Notes: a model not told the origin generated them from the sequence alone. A stretch of DNA of 64,000 nt from Halicephalobus mephisto (GCA_009193035.1 SWDT01000015.1:248001-312000); one strand, 5' to 3'; counted from the first letter of the stretch, positions 46,783 through 58,169 are shown. A program made the numbers and translations.

Positions 46783-49700
46783 TTACAACAACGAAACAGT
46801 CCTGTTCCTGGATATTCTTCTGTCAAGCACCGGTCCTGATCTTTCATTATTACTGTTCTCCGTTGAAGAACTATTCTGTCTTGTATGACAGGAATAATGA
46901 GCTAATTTCCCATCTTTCCATCTAACAAATGCACTATCTATCATCTTCCCGCAAATAAAACAATTCACATTGTAGTCTATCACAATCTTCTCTGACTTCA
47001 ATTCCTTCAAATTCAACTCTGCCTTCTGAAGAGCTAACTGAGAAGCTGCTAGATGAATATCAATCGATGCTGCTTTGTTATTTATCGCTTCCATAACTGC
47101 TTCCAATGCTGGCCAAACTTTCTGCAATGGAGTTTCTGCAGGCAACAACTGAATCGCTTCCACCGGATCCAACTGAGTTGGATGTTTCGTCAACAACTTT
47201 AAAGCTTCAGGGATCTTAGCATGAGCATGTTTCATTCTTTTCTGAATCAATGGAAAAGCCTGTAACAAAGTTGGATTTGTATACGCCTTGAATAAAGTCA
47301 CAAATATCTGCGAATTAGGTCCTTCATCATAGTATCTTTCACAATGTTCTTCAGCAAGATCATAATCCATCAAAAAATTTGCATAAATCAGTAATGCTTC
47401 TTCATGTCTTCCAAGACGACCATAAACAATAGCTTTTTCGTGCATTAGATCTAAAACGAGAATCATTATCTAATTATCGGTAATTTCAACCATGTCAATA
47501 TTATCCAATGGCAAAAACAACTTCAATCACGTTGCTTGCTCCCGAGATAACACTTATTCTATCGGTCAATCTAAAAGCAAAATGTCCAAAAACTCTTGAC
47601 ATTTTGCGGAACAATGACCTTTTTAAATCAAAAAACTTACTGTCGTTTAATTGCATTTCTATTGCAGCAGGATTATATTTTATCGAAAAATTCAAAAAAT
47701 TAATCAACTTTTTCCTGTATAAACCATATTCTCCATCTTCTTCACCACCTCTTGGAATCAATTCATCTAAAATCAAATATTTTAAAAATACATTCAAAAA
47801 AAACTTACTTTCATCCAGAACATGAACATAATCCTTCATCAACCTTTTAACTTTGCTAATGTACATCCCAAGGAGTTCTTCATGAAAAATTTCTCTATCT
47901 TCTTTCCACTTGAATATTATATGCTCCAAATACGGCACTACAGCTGGAACACATTCTTCTCTCAAGAAAGACAACACCTGTACTCGATTCAATTGCCTAA
48001 CAACTTCCACATCATCTGTAGCGAAAATTTTGACTCCTAATTCCGGCGATTCCCCCAAGACCCAGAGGGAATATTCCTTAATTAAATCAAAATTAGCTGG
48101 ACCCATGGTTTGAAGATAACGAATAGTTTCTTCTGTGCCATAATAAGGACTTTCTTCATTCCTCGATTGCTGTTTCAAAATATCCAGAGCCTTCTTCCTT
48201 ATGTTTTTCTTAGAGTACAAAAGATACAAATCATCCAACCTTCCGGCATTATAGAGATCTTTCGCCACTTCATCGACGTTGCAATGGTTGTGGGGCAATC
48301 TCAATAGAGAAGGAACAAAAGAAGGTCTTGTTTTCAAGTAACATTTAAGTAATACTGTATCCGCCAATTCCAGAATATTCTCGTGTTCCTTGAATTTCGA
48401 CGTAGAAAGAGTAATTGTCTTCTGTCTATGCTGATCCAGAATCTTGGCATGTTCTGTTCTCATCTAAAAACCAAAATTAATACTTTTTTGTTTAAAAATC
48501 AACCTCGCTCAAGAAGTCACTCAATTCAATCTCGGCGTCTTTCAATTCACTCTGGGTGAAATCCGGACAAGGCAGAAAATTATGAGTTTCTGCTGAATAC
48601 TGATCAGCTCTCATTCTGAACTTTTCTGGGATCAAAGCTGGGAGGAAATGAAGGAGTAACAAAATATCGGTTTTTTCTTGTTTATGAATTTTGAAACATT
48701 CTTCAAATCGCTTCTGAGCGAACAAATTGGCAGCCGTTTTTCTTTTGACTTCAGTTTTCTCCTTCGCTGTCATATCATCGCAGAGATCTGTCAATTGAGC
48801 TGCTAGATCAAATTGTTTGTCTTCAACGAGATTCTTGATGTTCTCTTTCAACAAGAACTTTGAATTTAATTCAAAAACGGATCCGGCACCAGACACATAG
48901 ACTTTCCCCCTAGAACCCGTAGTTTAACTAAAAAGTAATAGTAAAAACAAACTTTGGTCCGTTGCATAGAAACGTCGATTTGACGGCGATTTTCTGAATC
49001 ACCATCGGGGGCATCACGGATCTGATTTCAATCATGTTACTCGGAAGAGCCGCAATCAAGTAAGGAGAATCGTAGACCAGACAAATCGGTTGTTCAGTGA
49101 ACTTGGCACTTGGGATATTGTGGACCTTGGTTCCATCGGCATCAAAAAATTCCACAACAGAAGAGCGGACAAGACCGACAATGTTCCTGTCAGGGAGAGA
49201 AACAATCGGGCCATCTGGAGGTCGATTGGCGAAGGTTTGAACTAGTCCAAGGTTCGTTTCTAGTCCAGTTTCCTCGTCTCTGAACACTTGAACAAAGGAA
49301 TAATCCGTCTTGGAGGCAAAGTAGATGGAATACGAAGAGCACCATCTTATGATTTCAGGATTCCCCAAGAAATCAGATGGATTGAAAGCAATTGGAATTT
49401 CCTCGAACTGCTTCTGAACCAACTTGAAGATGTGAAGCTGTCGTTTTGCCGAGACAGCGATAAATAAATTCCTTTCCTTCTGGAACGGGGTGAGTTGAAA
49501 GTGGATTCATATATGAAAACGAACCTCGCGAACATGTGCAGAAAAAGCAGTTATCAACGGATATTCACTGATGGTAGCTATCAGATCGAATGGTTCTTTA
49601 ATCGAATGCACTGTTACTTGTCCATCAGACAGACAAACGAGTAATTCTAGTGAATCCACAAATTGCAAATCACGAACAAGCTTCTTCCTGAAATCTCGGA

Positions 49701-49919
49701 AAACTTGGAACTCGTGTCCTCGACGGACAGGTTCATTTGGACGCTTCAAGTAGATCAAAGAGCCATTCTTCAATCCAAGATACACTGTATCTAACAAAGC
49801 TAAAAAACAAAAATTAAATTCTCTACATGAAGTAGCAAAAGGAACTCACAGTTAACGGACAATGCAGTGATATCCGTGATCTTTTTTGCAACATCGATCT
49901 TGGCATAAGCATCATACAT
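46783..49919 (-). CDS. vps-39: VPS-39, HOPS tethering complex subunit
   Basis: Seven exons (49919-49850, 49799-49525, 49479-48953, 48909-48504, 48463-47809, 47766-47641, 47450-46783) give 908 aa; human VPS39 is 886. The N-terminal half is a CNH/beta-propeller region (MYDAYAKIDVAKKITD, VYLGLKNGSLIYLKRPN, VCLSDGQVTVHS). The middle is an alpha-solenoid with close matches to VPS39: VEDKQFDLAAQLTDL, NLFAQKRFEECFK, EETIRYLQTMGPANFDLI, PYLEHIIFKWKED, GEEDGEYGLYRKKLINFL, HEKAIVYGRLGRHEEALLIY. The C-terminus has a zinc-finger-like motif NCFICGKMIDSAFVRWKD then HYSCH. VPS39 links HOPS to Rab7 for late endosome/lysosome fusion. The intron 47640-47451 has an open stretch in two frames but splicing it out restores alignment with human. 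Divergent from vps-37. Confidence 0.94.
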
Positions 49920-50212
49920 GGTTACTGACGGATAACGGGGAAGAAAAATATAAATCAGACGGAAATTAAGGCATCAGGAAGGCACACCGAAGAATTACAA
50001 ATAGAGTCAAGTCGGTTTTCCGCACAAGAAAATCCCGCAACGAAACGCCGTATTAGCTATCAATGATGACGCAGAATTCTTTCTTAATAAAAATCTTTCT
50101 TCAGTGTTTATTTATATTCTTCTTCTGTTGCAGACGTTCACTATTGATGCAATCTACGTGGTGATATATGTAAATTACAATAAAACCATTCTTTTTAGGA
50201 TGCAGTCGACAG
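49920..50212. promoter_or_regulatory. Shared divergent promoter region, vps-39 / vps-37
   Basis: Only 293 bp separate the two opposite ATGs. A TTCTTTTTAG acceptor ends at 50198, 14 nt before the vps-37 ATG. No TATA box stands out. Shared regulation is inference from the head-to-head layout. Confidence 0.5.
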
Positions 50213-50932
50213 ATGATTGGATTCAATCATGTACCGCTTCTATCCTCCCTCCTTAATCTCCAGAATTACTCAGATGAAAATCTCCAAGCTTTAGTAGACG
50301 ATGAATCCAAACTCGATGCCATTATTGACAATCTGCCACAGGTGAGTTTTGTGATTTTTAATATAAACACGTGACTTAAACGTTGAATATTTATTTTTTG
50401 ATTTTCTTAGATAACAGCAATACCGACGGAAAGAGAAGTCAAGTTAGCCCAAGCGAAATCGATGGCCGAATGTAATTTGTCATTTGAGCCTAAACTAAAA
50501 GAAGCCAGGACAAAACTTTCTCAAACTTATACGGAAACGTTAAAGACGAAAGCAGATGTCGAGAACATGAAAAAACAACTTGGTACGTTCCATCCATCCA
50601 TATGTCTAATAGTCGTCCTCGTTTCAGATAAAGTAGCATGTCAGAGGTCTCTAGATTCCGTCAATGCAGTCTTACAAGCCGAAGCTAAGAAGGCCGAGGA
50701 TGAAAGTGAAGCAATTGCTGAGGAGTTTTGCAGCGGTAATTTGGACCCAAATCTGTTTGTAACACAATTCTCTGAGAAGCGGGCTCTGGCACACAAGCGG
50801 AAAATCAAGTCGGAAAAACTATCTGAGATTCTGAAACAACAACATTATAATCAGCCCAAAGGCCCCCAGGTCCCTCACAGGACACCGTATCCCGAGACCT
50901 TCGGCAATCCGATGTACCCCAAGTTCACGTAA
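50213..50932 (+). CDS. vps-37: VPS-37, ESCRT-I subunit (Mod(r) domain)
   Basis: Three exons (50213-50341, 50411-50582, 50628-50932) give 201 aa. The Mod(r) domain shows YSDENLQALVDDESKLDAII followed by DNLPQ, then AKSMAECNLSFEPKLKEAR, a long coiled coil, and the C-terminal signature EAIAEEFCSGNLDPNLFVTQ then FSEKRALAHKRKIKSEKLSE, as in VPS37 (EExFxxGxxxxxxFxxxFxxxRxxxHxRxxKxEKL). A Pro-rich end (GPQVPHRTPYPETF) closes the protein. VPS37 forms ESCRT-I with TSG101, VPS28 and MVB12 for sorting of ubiquitinated cargo. Start at MIGFNHVPLL fits the reading frame; an ATG 14 nt upstream is in another frame. mL48 follows after 145 nt, a probable operon. Confidence 0.87.
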
Positions 50933-51077
50933 TTCACTTTATTGTAACGGTGTTTTATTCTACTTATTTTCTGTATAAATGATGGATAGCGCTCAGTTTT
51001 CCATTGAAAAAGAATCTTTGGTTTTGAGCCGATTATTATTTTTTATTTTATTTGTAAAATTTTGTGTCAATTTCCAG
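50933..51077 (+). promoter_or_regulatory. Operon spacer with trans-splice acceptor before mL48
   Basis: A 145-nt gap ending in T-rich sequence and TCAATTTCCAG directly before the ATG at 51078, the layout of an SL2-type intercistronic region. Confidence 0.55.
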
Positions 51078-51635
51078 ATGTTTTTAAAATTGACAACGGG
51101 AATTGCGAGACACGTTCAACTACGTTCCTTTGCTAGTCTTCGTTCAAAGACACCTCGAATTGATCCTAAACAACTCTATGAGCCAGAATTCAAAGATCCC
51201 AGAATCTACCCGGAGTACCCTCTGATCAATGTCTGTCTTCAAAGTTATGATTTTGTTCCATTGGAGAAGTACCAAGCTTATGTTGATAGAGTTGCGAAAA
51301 AGTTCAAATTCCAAGTAGTCGATAGTTATGCAGTAGCAGCCGAGACGACAAGGGTGATCACATTCAAACCGAATTCGACGATTCCGGATTCTGAGATTGA
51401 AATTGCAAAGTACGACAGAGTAGTCAGACTCGCGTCTGTCCCGTCCATTAGGTTGCCGTTGTTTCTTGACCTAATCCAGACTCATGCTCCGGTGGGGATC
51501 GAGATCACCGTCAAAGTCCACGAAAAAGCAGATGAAGACTACAGGTACATTCCGGATTTACTACTAAAGGAGAAACAAGAAGAACTCAAATCCTTGGACG
51601 ATCCGGTTGTCAGGAAGAATCTTGGCTGGGAATAG
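51078..51635 (+). CDS. mrpl-48: Mitochondrial large ribosomal subunit protein mL48
   Basis: A single exon codes 185 aa. Residues 1-25 are a basic Ser/Arg-rich mitochondrial presequence (FLKLTTGIARHVQLRSFASLRSK, length quoted in part). The body is an S10/L48-type fold: INVCLQSYDFVPLEKYQAYV then KKFKFQVVDSYAVAAETTRV, RVVRLASVPSIRLPLFLDLI, HAPVGIEITVKVHEKADEDY, matching mL48 in order (human: YDMTLAEHYSQYVH, VEESYAMPTKT, PEGVRLSVKEHTEED). It sits in the mitoribosome large subunit. Trans-splice acceptor abuts the ATG; downstream gene of vps-37. Confidence 0.85.
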   Translation: MFLKLTTGIARHVQLRSFASLRSKTPRIDPKQLYEPEFKDPRIYPEYPLINVCLQSYDFVPLEKYQAYVDRVAKKFKFQVVDSYAVAAETTRVITFKPNSTIPDSEIEIAKYDRVVRLASVPSIRLPLFLDLIQTHAPVGIEITVKVHEKADEDYRYIPDLLLKEKQEELKSLDDPVVRKNLGWE

Positions 51636-52407
51636 ATTAGTTTTGTCAATAGGAAATGTTGTTTTTTTTCGAAACAGATGAAAGGATTATTATTATCTTT
51701 ATCTTGTTAAGTCGTATTTATCTTAAGGCAAAAGATCAATGGTACTTTACGTGTCTCGAAAGTAAACCTGACTTGTTTGTTTGCTCAAGTGCTTTTAGTG
51801 ACCAATGGTTTTTTTCGGGACTAGAGACGTCACTTGAAGTAGAGTCAATTTAGTTCCTTTTTTGCTGCATCCAAAAATGAGCTCGATCTTTGTGGTTTCG
51901 AAGGATGAATCAGAAAGGCGATCGAAAATTTAATGTTTATTTCAAATTGATGCAGAACGGGGGAAATTGAATATTTTAGAAACATTGGTTCTGATCTTCG
52001 ATGATTGAGACAAAAATAAAAGTCAGCATATTTTTAATGAAATAAAATTCATAAACTTTCAAGTATCTGAAAAAATTCAATTTTCTTCAAGATTCTTTTT
52101 GTGGGATGAATTCTGGATTACCGAAATCCTTGAAATGACATCATTCATCTTTAGTCTCTCCCGAACGGATTACAATATCTCTCGGAATCATCTTTGAACC
52201 AAAGCCCTCGAGAAACTCCTTAACCTTGGTCTTGATCTTTCTCGAGTCTGTTCAAACATCGAAAATCTGGACAAATAGCAATTTTCATGGATCTAGTGAA
52301 GATGGACCATCGTGAGAGGCGGACCCTCAGGCAATTTGTTTGTTTCCTCGTTTTTTGAGTATAAAAGGGGGTGTCCCTGCGAAAGAAACAGCGAGTTTTT
52401 CTCGAAG
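51636..52407. other. Intergenic region with promoter of the SXP/RAL-2-like gene
   Basis: No gene seen. An open frame at 51656-51853 is a chance shadow. The right end contains a core promoter (TATA at 52360-52366). Confidence 0.45.
52360..52366 (+). promoter_or_regulatory. TATA box of the SXP/RAL-2-like gene
   Basis: TATAAAA followed by a G-run lies 42-48 nt before the ATG at 52408, a strong core promoter signal. The short distance suggests a very short 5' untranslated region and high expression. Confidence 0.7.
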
Positions 52408-54450
52408 ATGAACCGTTGGCAGATTGTAGTTGCCTTAGGGCTGATTTGTGCTTCTACCGTACTCGGAGCCCCGAGATTCGGTAGACGTCATGGAGTAAGA
52501 ATTTTAATTTTCTATGATACGAGTTCATCATGATGTTTGTAGCCCCCTGGTCCACCCCCGGAGTTGGAAAAGTACCTCCCAAAAGAAACCATGGAGAAAC
52601 TTAGGTCGATTCATGGAGATCATTCTCTCAAGTGGGAAGAGAAAAAGAAAATGATCGATGATGTTTTCGATTCTGTTGATCCTGAGATTCTGGAGAAACT
52701 CCCACTTCCACCTGGATTCGAGTTGCTTCCCCAAGAGGTCCAGGACAAGTTGAAGGCTATCCACTCTGACCGTTCTCTGAAGTGGAGCGAGAAGATGGAA
52801 AAAGGAAAAGCCATCATCGACGCCTTGCCCGAGGAACAAAGAAGAAGTTTGCCTTTCCCGTTTAACCGTCATGGACCCTTCGGACCAGGACATTTCAGGG
52901 GATTTCCTCCGATGGTAAAAATTACTTCGATCATAAAACTTTTGAACCCCTTGCTTTAGCCTCCTCCGGGCTTCAAAAACGTCCTTCCAGAAGACATCTA
53001 CAATGAGCTAGTTTCTGTCCACCAAGACAAGAGCCTCACCGAATCAGAGAAGAAAGCCAAGATCGACCAAATTATGTCCAAGACTCCCAAGGACATCCTT
53101 GCCAAACTCCCCCTCCCACCGAACTTCGAGAAACTCCCCCAAGAAGCTCAAGACAAAGCCAGAAAAATCTTGAACGACTTCTCCGTTGGATTCGACGAGA
53201 GACATAGAAGACTCTTTGAATTCATCAAGTCCCTTCCCGAGGACCAGAAAGCCCTTGTCAAACCACCTTTCCCTCCCATGCCCTTTGGCCCTCGCTTGGG
53301 AAGAAGAGGACGATTCCCTTTTGTAAGTCCATCTTCAACTATATTATTTATCATCCGTTACTTAGTAACTAAATAGGTTTAAAAAGTGTAAAAAATGACA
53401 AATGTCACTTTTTGTGATTATTTTACAAATCATAGGTGCAGAAAAAGGAAAAAATCCGAAGAAATTCCTTTATTTTAAATTTTTAATAAGTTTGAAAAAA
53501 ATCTTTTGTTTTTGATCTTGGAATTTTCAAAATTTACGTAAAAGACCCTTTATCCTTTCCGGAAAAACTCCTAATTTTATTTATTTTATTAATGATATTT
53601 TTAGCCACCACCGGACTTCAAAGAAGTCCTTCCTGCTGACGTCTACAGTAAGCTACAAGAGATTCATCAAAACAAGGACCTCTCTTGGAACGAAAAGTGG
53701 AATCAAACTGATGAAGTCATGAAGAAGCTCTCGAAGGAAATCCTTGACAAACTTCCCCTTCCTCCTCATCTCAGAGGACTTCCTGAGGACGTTCAGACTC
53801 AAATCAGAGCTATCATGAGGGACTATGAACTCAGTCACTGGGAGAGAAAACAAAAAGTTAGAGAACTCATTGATAATCTTCCTGAAGATGTCAAGAAACT
53901 CGTTCCCCCTCATCCTCCTCATCCTTTTGGCCCTGTTGGATCTAGAGGCAAAATGTTCCCCATGGGACCTCCTCCGGATTTCAAGGAACATCTTCCTGCC
54001 GATGTCTGGGAGAAACTGACCGCGATCCACGCCAACAGGGGCCTCAGCCGCGAGGAGAGAATGAAGCAGGTCGATGAGGTCATGAACTCCCTTCCGACGG
54101 AGACTCTTCTGAAGCTCCCTCTTCCTCCTCATCTTAGAAAACTCCCCCAAGAAGCCCAAGACGAACTTCACAAGATCTTCGCCGACAAAACCAAGTCCTT
54201 CAAGGAGAAGATGAAGGCTAGCAAAGAATTCGTCAAGTCCCTTCCGAAGGATCAGCAGAAGCTTGCCCGTCCTTACCCCCCAGGCTTCGAAAACCTTCCC
54301 GAAGACATCAAGAACAAAATCAACGCCATCTTTGACAACGACGATCTTCACTGTCATGAAAGATTCGAGAAGATCGGAGAAATCATCGAATCCTTGCCCG
54401 AAGAAATCAGAAACAAGTTGCCTCCTCCTCCATCTCCATTTGAAGAGTAA
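52408..54450 (+). CDS. Secreted repeat protein of SXP/RAL-2-like (DUF148) units, polyprotein-like
   Basis: Four exons (52408-52494, 52543-52914, 52960-53322, 53605-54450) give 555 aa, all introns in phase 0. Exon 1 is a signal peptide (MNRWQIVVALGLICASTVLG, cleaved after about residue 20) plus a short basic piece FGRRHG. Four repeats of about 115-125 aa follow, one per exon for the first two and two in the last exon. Each starts with PPPxFKexLP, has KLxxIHxDxSLxxxEK, then ILxKLPLPPxxxxLPQExQxK, a second helix pair, and ends in a Pro/Phe/Gly-rich link with Arg residues (FNRHGPFG, LGRRGRFPF, GSRGKMF). The motif LPxExxxKLxxI resembles nematode SXP/RAL-2 (DUF148) secreted proteins. Basic links between repeats suggest proteolytic processing like a polyprotein; that is inference. 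Confidence 0.8.
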
Positions 54451-54932
54451 AGTAATCCACAGTTACGCTTGCCCATGTATCTTACTTTATTTATTGAATT
54501 AGTGTCCAATAAATAACTATTTACCGAATGAATTTGCAACTGTTAAAAATTATAATTAAAATTTAGAATTTCATTCTGGGTTTTTTTTGGAATTTTTAGT
54601 TCCCCTTCTTATCGAAGTTTGAAATTTTTCTCAATGTATTTTAAAAAATGAGAATTACAGATTTTTTATTGATAACATTATCAATTTCTCATTAAAGAGA
54701 AAGTAATAAATTTGGGTAACGTTAACTGTATCCAATATCAGCAAGACACCTTTTCTGAAAAATAAAATTTATTTTTTTTCAAAACTGAACAGTCGTATTT
54801 TATTTTTTATTGAATTTTTTTACTTTACAATTTGATTGCCCCACATTTGATGTATGTGAATAAAAGAATCCAGAATTATATTAACTAATAACGAGTTTGA
54901 AAATAGTTTGTCATTTCGTCTAAAATTTAGAT
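54451..54932. other. Intergenic region
   Basis: AT-rich 3' flank of the SXP/RAL-2-like gene with an AATAAA near 54508. No coding support. Confidence 0.4.
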
Positions 54933-55466
54933 ATTTACCCTAATTTCCAGATTATAAGCCGGGGGGTTTATAAACAGAAAAATAACGTTTATTTAGTAAT
55001 TCTGTACAAATCACTGTGTTGTCAAACTGTTTTCTTTTAATTTCTGTTTGTAAACAACTTTTTAAAATTCTTTTTGAATTATCGCAATTTTCGAATGTTC
55101 GTTGATTAAAGCTTTAGTTACTTCTATCAGATGAGATCTAGCAGACTCGAATATCAGAAAACCTTTTGGGATTAAGCAATGGACTTGGCTTCTTTATCCA
55201 ATATTCATTTATTCATTGATTTATCATTAACTCGTTCATCCGACCGTTTTCGTTGGTCTCGTGCCAGTTACAAGGTGCGACACTGTTGATAAGAATACTT
55301 ATTTTTTCAAACAAAACACAATCAAAAATAAATTGGCAATTAAGAATGATTGCTAAACCCATCAAAGATTTCTCAAGTTCATATAAAAAGTTCGAGAAAA
55401 TTTTCCTACGATGACTAGGGGGTTTTATGATTGACCCGGGCTTATAATCGGGAAATTAGGGTAAAT
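54933..55466. mobile_element. MITE-like DNA element with TTTACCCTAATTTCC inverted ends
   Basis: Inverted repeats of about 30 bp: left ATTTACCCTAATTTCCAGAT followed by TATAAGCC; right, read on the complement, ATTTACCCTAATTTCCCGAT followed by TATAAGCCC. A G-run (CCGGGGGG, AGGGGG) follows inside both ends. The interior of about 0.5 kb has no gene. TA pairs within the end sequence (54936 and 55462) suit a Tc/mariner-type target, but the exact border is uncertain. Confidence 0.7.
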
Positions 55467-55623
55467 AAAGACCAAATACTGTAATATACAGAAAACTATA
55501 AAATGGATTTTTGTTGTGTTTTCTTTGTTAATAATTTTTTGTTCCACTTTAGACAATGTCAATAGTTTTCATTAATTATTAAAGTTTAGATTTCTGAACT
55601 TCTGACAGATATCGGCTAACTAA

Positions 55624-56580
55624 ATGACCGAATTCAGTAATTCTAAGAATTTCAAAAAAGTGGAGGAAACTCTTCGTGAAATCTATTCAGACAAAGAATA
55701 CATCCAAATTTTGAATATTCTCGTCGAAGATGCAGAAAAGGCTGGCAGTCGGGAAAAGTCCACAGAATGGGAAATGATGGCAGAAGTGGCAGATAAACCA
55801 AAGGTAGGATCAAGACAAAATTCAACTAGTAAAATGTTGTTATAGTTGTTGAAACACTATGCAGACCAACTACTAAAGCAACACTCAAGTATAAACAGTT
55901 CCACAATGTCACTTGGTAGATATCTCATTACCCAAATCAAGGAATTTCTGAAGAACTTTGATCCACGGGCCATTGGAAACTGGTTGATTGAAGATCTACG
56001 TATTGTTCCATTGTTATCGTTGGGTTTATCTGAATTTTGGGTCAGAATTCCTGAAACCATAAGGAGATCAATTCTCCAGCAATTAGAAACTCAAGCTTCT
56101 AGACTTCCCACAGTATATCCACACAATCTTCTTTGTTGGACTTCTGATACGATCAAATCGTTAGGAAGCAAATTCCCAGCATATATAGCTGCAGGAGCAT
56201 GGGCCTGGATGGTTACCCAGAATCTGAAGGCCTGGTACAACGGAGATCAAACCAAATCAACAACATTCAAAAACATCATCGTTTCTACAGTAGTTGTTTT
56301 TTCAAGTTATCAAGGAAGTATTGAAGGAGCAGCCTTAGGAGCTTATTTCGGACCAATTGGAATTCTACTTGGTGCAGTTTTAGGAAGCACCATTGCTGGA
56401 TATACTGGAAACAAAGTTGCTGAATACGGAATTGACATTATTATAAAATTCGCTGACTTTATCAAGTCACTAATTTCTTTAGTGGGTAATACGATTAACA
56501 CTATGATAGAAGCAAAGCGTTTTTGTAACTTCATAGAAGGAATTGAACAGTTGTTACCCATGTCTAATCCAGAGATTTAA
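55624..56580 (+). CDS. Unknown protein with glycine-rich hydrophobic segment
   Basis: Two exons, 55624-55803 and 55846-56580, give 304 aa; the 42-nt intron is in frame. Residues 1-95 are charged and helical (KNFKKVEETLREIYSDKEYI). From about residue 150 the protein becomes hydrophobic: FPAYIAAGAWAWMV, then VVVFSSYQGSIEGAALGAYF then GPIGILLGAVLGSTIAGYTG, a glycine-zipper-type stretch with small residues every four positions, which suggests membrane insertion or packing of helices. No signal peptide. I do not recognise the family, and I do not assign a function. Confidence 0.65.
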
Positions 56581-56667
56581 ATAAATCTCCATATACATAT
56601 TTTGACTACTATAATGATTTCTGAATAAAGTTACTGTAATTGAATTATGGCAACAAATGAGGATAAA

Positions 56668-56847
56668 TACAGTAAAACTTGGATATAAGATACCCCGAGA
56701 TATATTATATCGGGTTATAGCATACGGTATAAGTGAGTGTGTTTGGTTAGTCTCTCTTCAAATTTACCCTAGCTATGATATATCCTTTGCTAGAACATAC
56801 GCTTTGGCCGATCCCAAGGGGATATTTTATATCCAAGTTCGACTGTA
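56668..56847. mobile_element. 180-bp MITE with TA-flanked inverted repeats
   Basis: Left end TACAGTAAAACTTGGATATA (56668) followed by AGATACCCC; right end, on the complement, TACAGTCGAACTTGGATATA followed by AAATATCCCC. The 29-30-bp ends pair with few mismatches and both begin at TA. The interior has a further small palindrome (CCGAGATATATTATATCGG). Typical of a Tc1/mariner-type MITE. It lies 90 bp past the stop of the upstream gene. Confidence 0.8.
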
Positions 56848-56924
56848 ATACTATCATCAAAATGGAAATGGAACAACTTTACTTCTAATGTATTTATTAC
56901 TAAATAATATTTAAAAAGTCTAAA

Positions 56925-58169
56925 TTATCGCCAAACACCAGCATAATGGACCAAACAGAACATAAGGTCCAGTTTAAAGTTGCCTGAGAACTTGATAGAT
57001 TTAGAGAAATAATAATGCCTCGGGCCACGAATGTCGGGGTGGAGGTCAAAGCCAGAGAGTTGTTTCCTGACGTCTTCGAAGTAATCTGCGACAGCTCCAC
57101 TAGAAGCCTCAGGAGGTAGTACGGACTCGATCTTATGATGAATATGAACACAGACGTTTTTCGGCAAATCGTAACTAGCAAGTTTATTTTCATAGTCCGC
57201 AAAACTTTCGGAGAAGTTGGGAGGCAAAGTTAAAGTTTCTTCTTTCCCGTTGTAGACCACTCTTCCACTATATTCGGAAAACCTGAGCTCCATGATAGTC
57301 AAGTTGGGAAACTTGGTATTCATCAACTCCAGGAATTTAAGAAGCTTCTCAGGGTTGAGAAACAAGCCTACATGAGAGATAGACAACTTCAACTTTTTGA
57401 GAGCTTTGAAACCAGGACTGCAAAGTGTTAATTAAAATAAAAAAACAAAAACCAACCCGATATTTATTGGAAAAAGACTACCGGAAAGGTATTCATAATA
57501 TCTGTATTCAGTGATCAATGAATTCGTCTTGATGGATTCGGCCTTCATAATCTCTTCAAGGGAAAAGTCACATAATCGCAATTCTTCGGTATCAATACGA
57601 ACATTATTCAGATTTTTAAAGATACGAGGTGCCATTCTGACGTAATCAAACTTTCTGGATCTTACTAGCAATTCTGCAGTTGAGAAATCACATCTAGTTA
57701 ATTCCAGTCTTTTGAAACCTAAAAAGTCATTATCTGCTGACGGAAAATAAAACTTACTGAAGTTCTTCAATAGTAAATCTGTAACATCTGTAGGAAGGCT
57801 ATCCTCAGTGTCAATCACAACTTCCTTGGCAGAAAACAACGCCCATCGGATAACATGCTCCATGCAATGGTGACCGAAATGAGTGTCTATCTCGACATCG
57901 TCGTACTAGGTTTGTCTATTAAAAAGTACAATAATCAATGAACTCACCCATCCAATATTCATATAAAGAGGATTTAGTGGATGAACAACGCTGTATTCAG
58001 GCCTCCAGTAACAGAACCAAATGGTGTCCACGTTATTCGTTCTTTTCTTCAAAGCAGTCAGAAATTCCTTCCCAGACAATATAAATCTGTTCAAAAGCTT
58101 CGGATCCTCACGGCATAAAGCGATAAACTCCACGACAAGGTCATGGTGGAGATCCGGATTCACAATCAT
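56925..58169 (-). CDS. Nematode F-box/FTH-like family protein (tentative)
   Basis: Four exons (58169-57948, 57905-57758, 57718-57457, 57417-56925) give 374 aa with consistent phases. There is no signal peptide or membrane helix. Leucine-rich strand-like segments with periodic hydrophobics occur through the middle (FKRLELTRCDFSTAELLV, NVRIDTEELRLCDFSLEEI, FKALKKLKLSISHVGLF, LTIMELRFSEYSGRVV), as in FTH/DUF38-type regions of nematode F-box proteins. The N-terminus (DLHHDLVVEFIALCREDPKL) could hold a degenerate F-box. Such genes form large, fast-evolving families thought to recruit substrates to SCF ubiquitin ligases. The name is a guess from style, not from a clear motif. Confidence 0.5.

Noticed and set aside
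47451..47640. Apparent frameshift/stop in VPS-39
   Set aside because: Open stretches in two frames suggested damage, but splicing the whole 190 nt as an intron (phase 1) restores alignment to human VPS39 without any defect.
53653..54357. 234-aa minus-strand open frame
   Set aside because: Antisense shadow of the SXP/RAL-2-like repeats; the plus-strand frame has signal peptide, splice sites and repeats.
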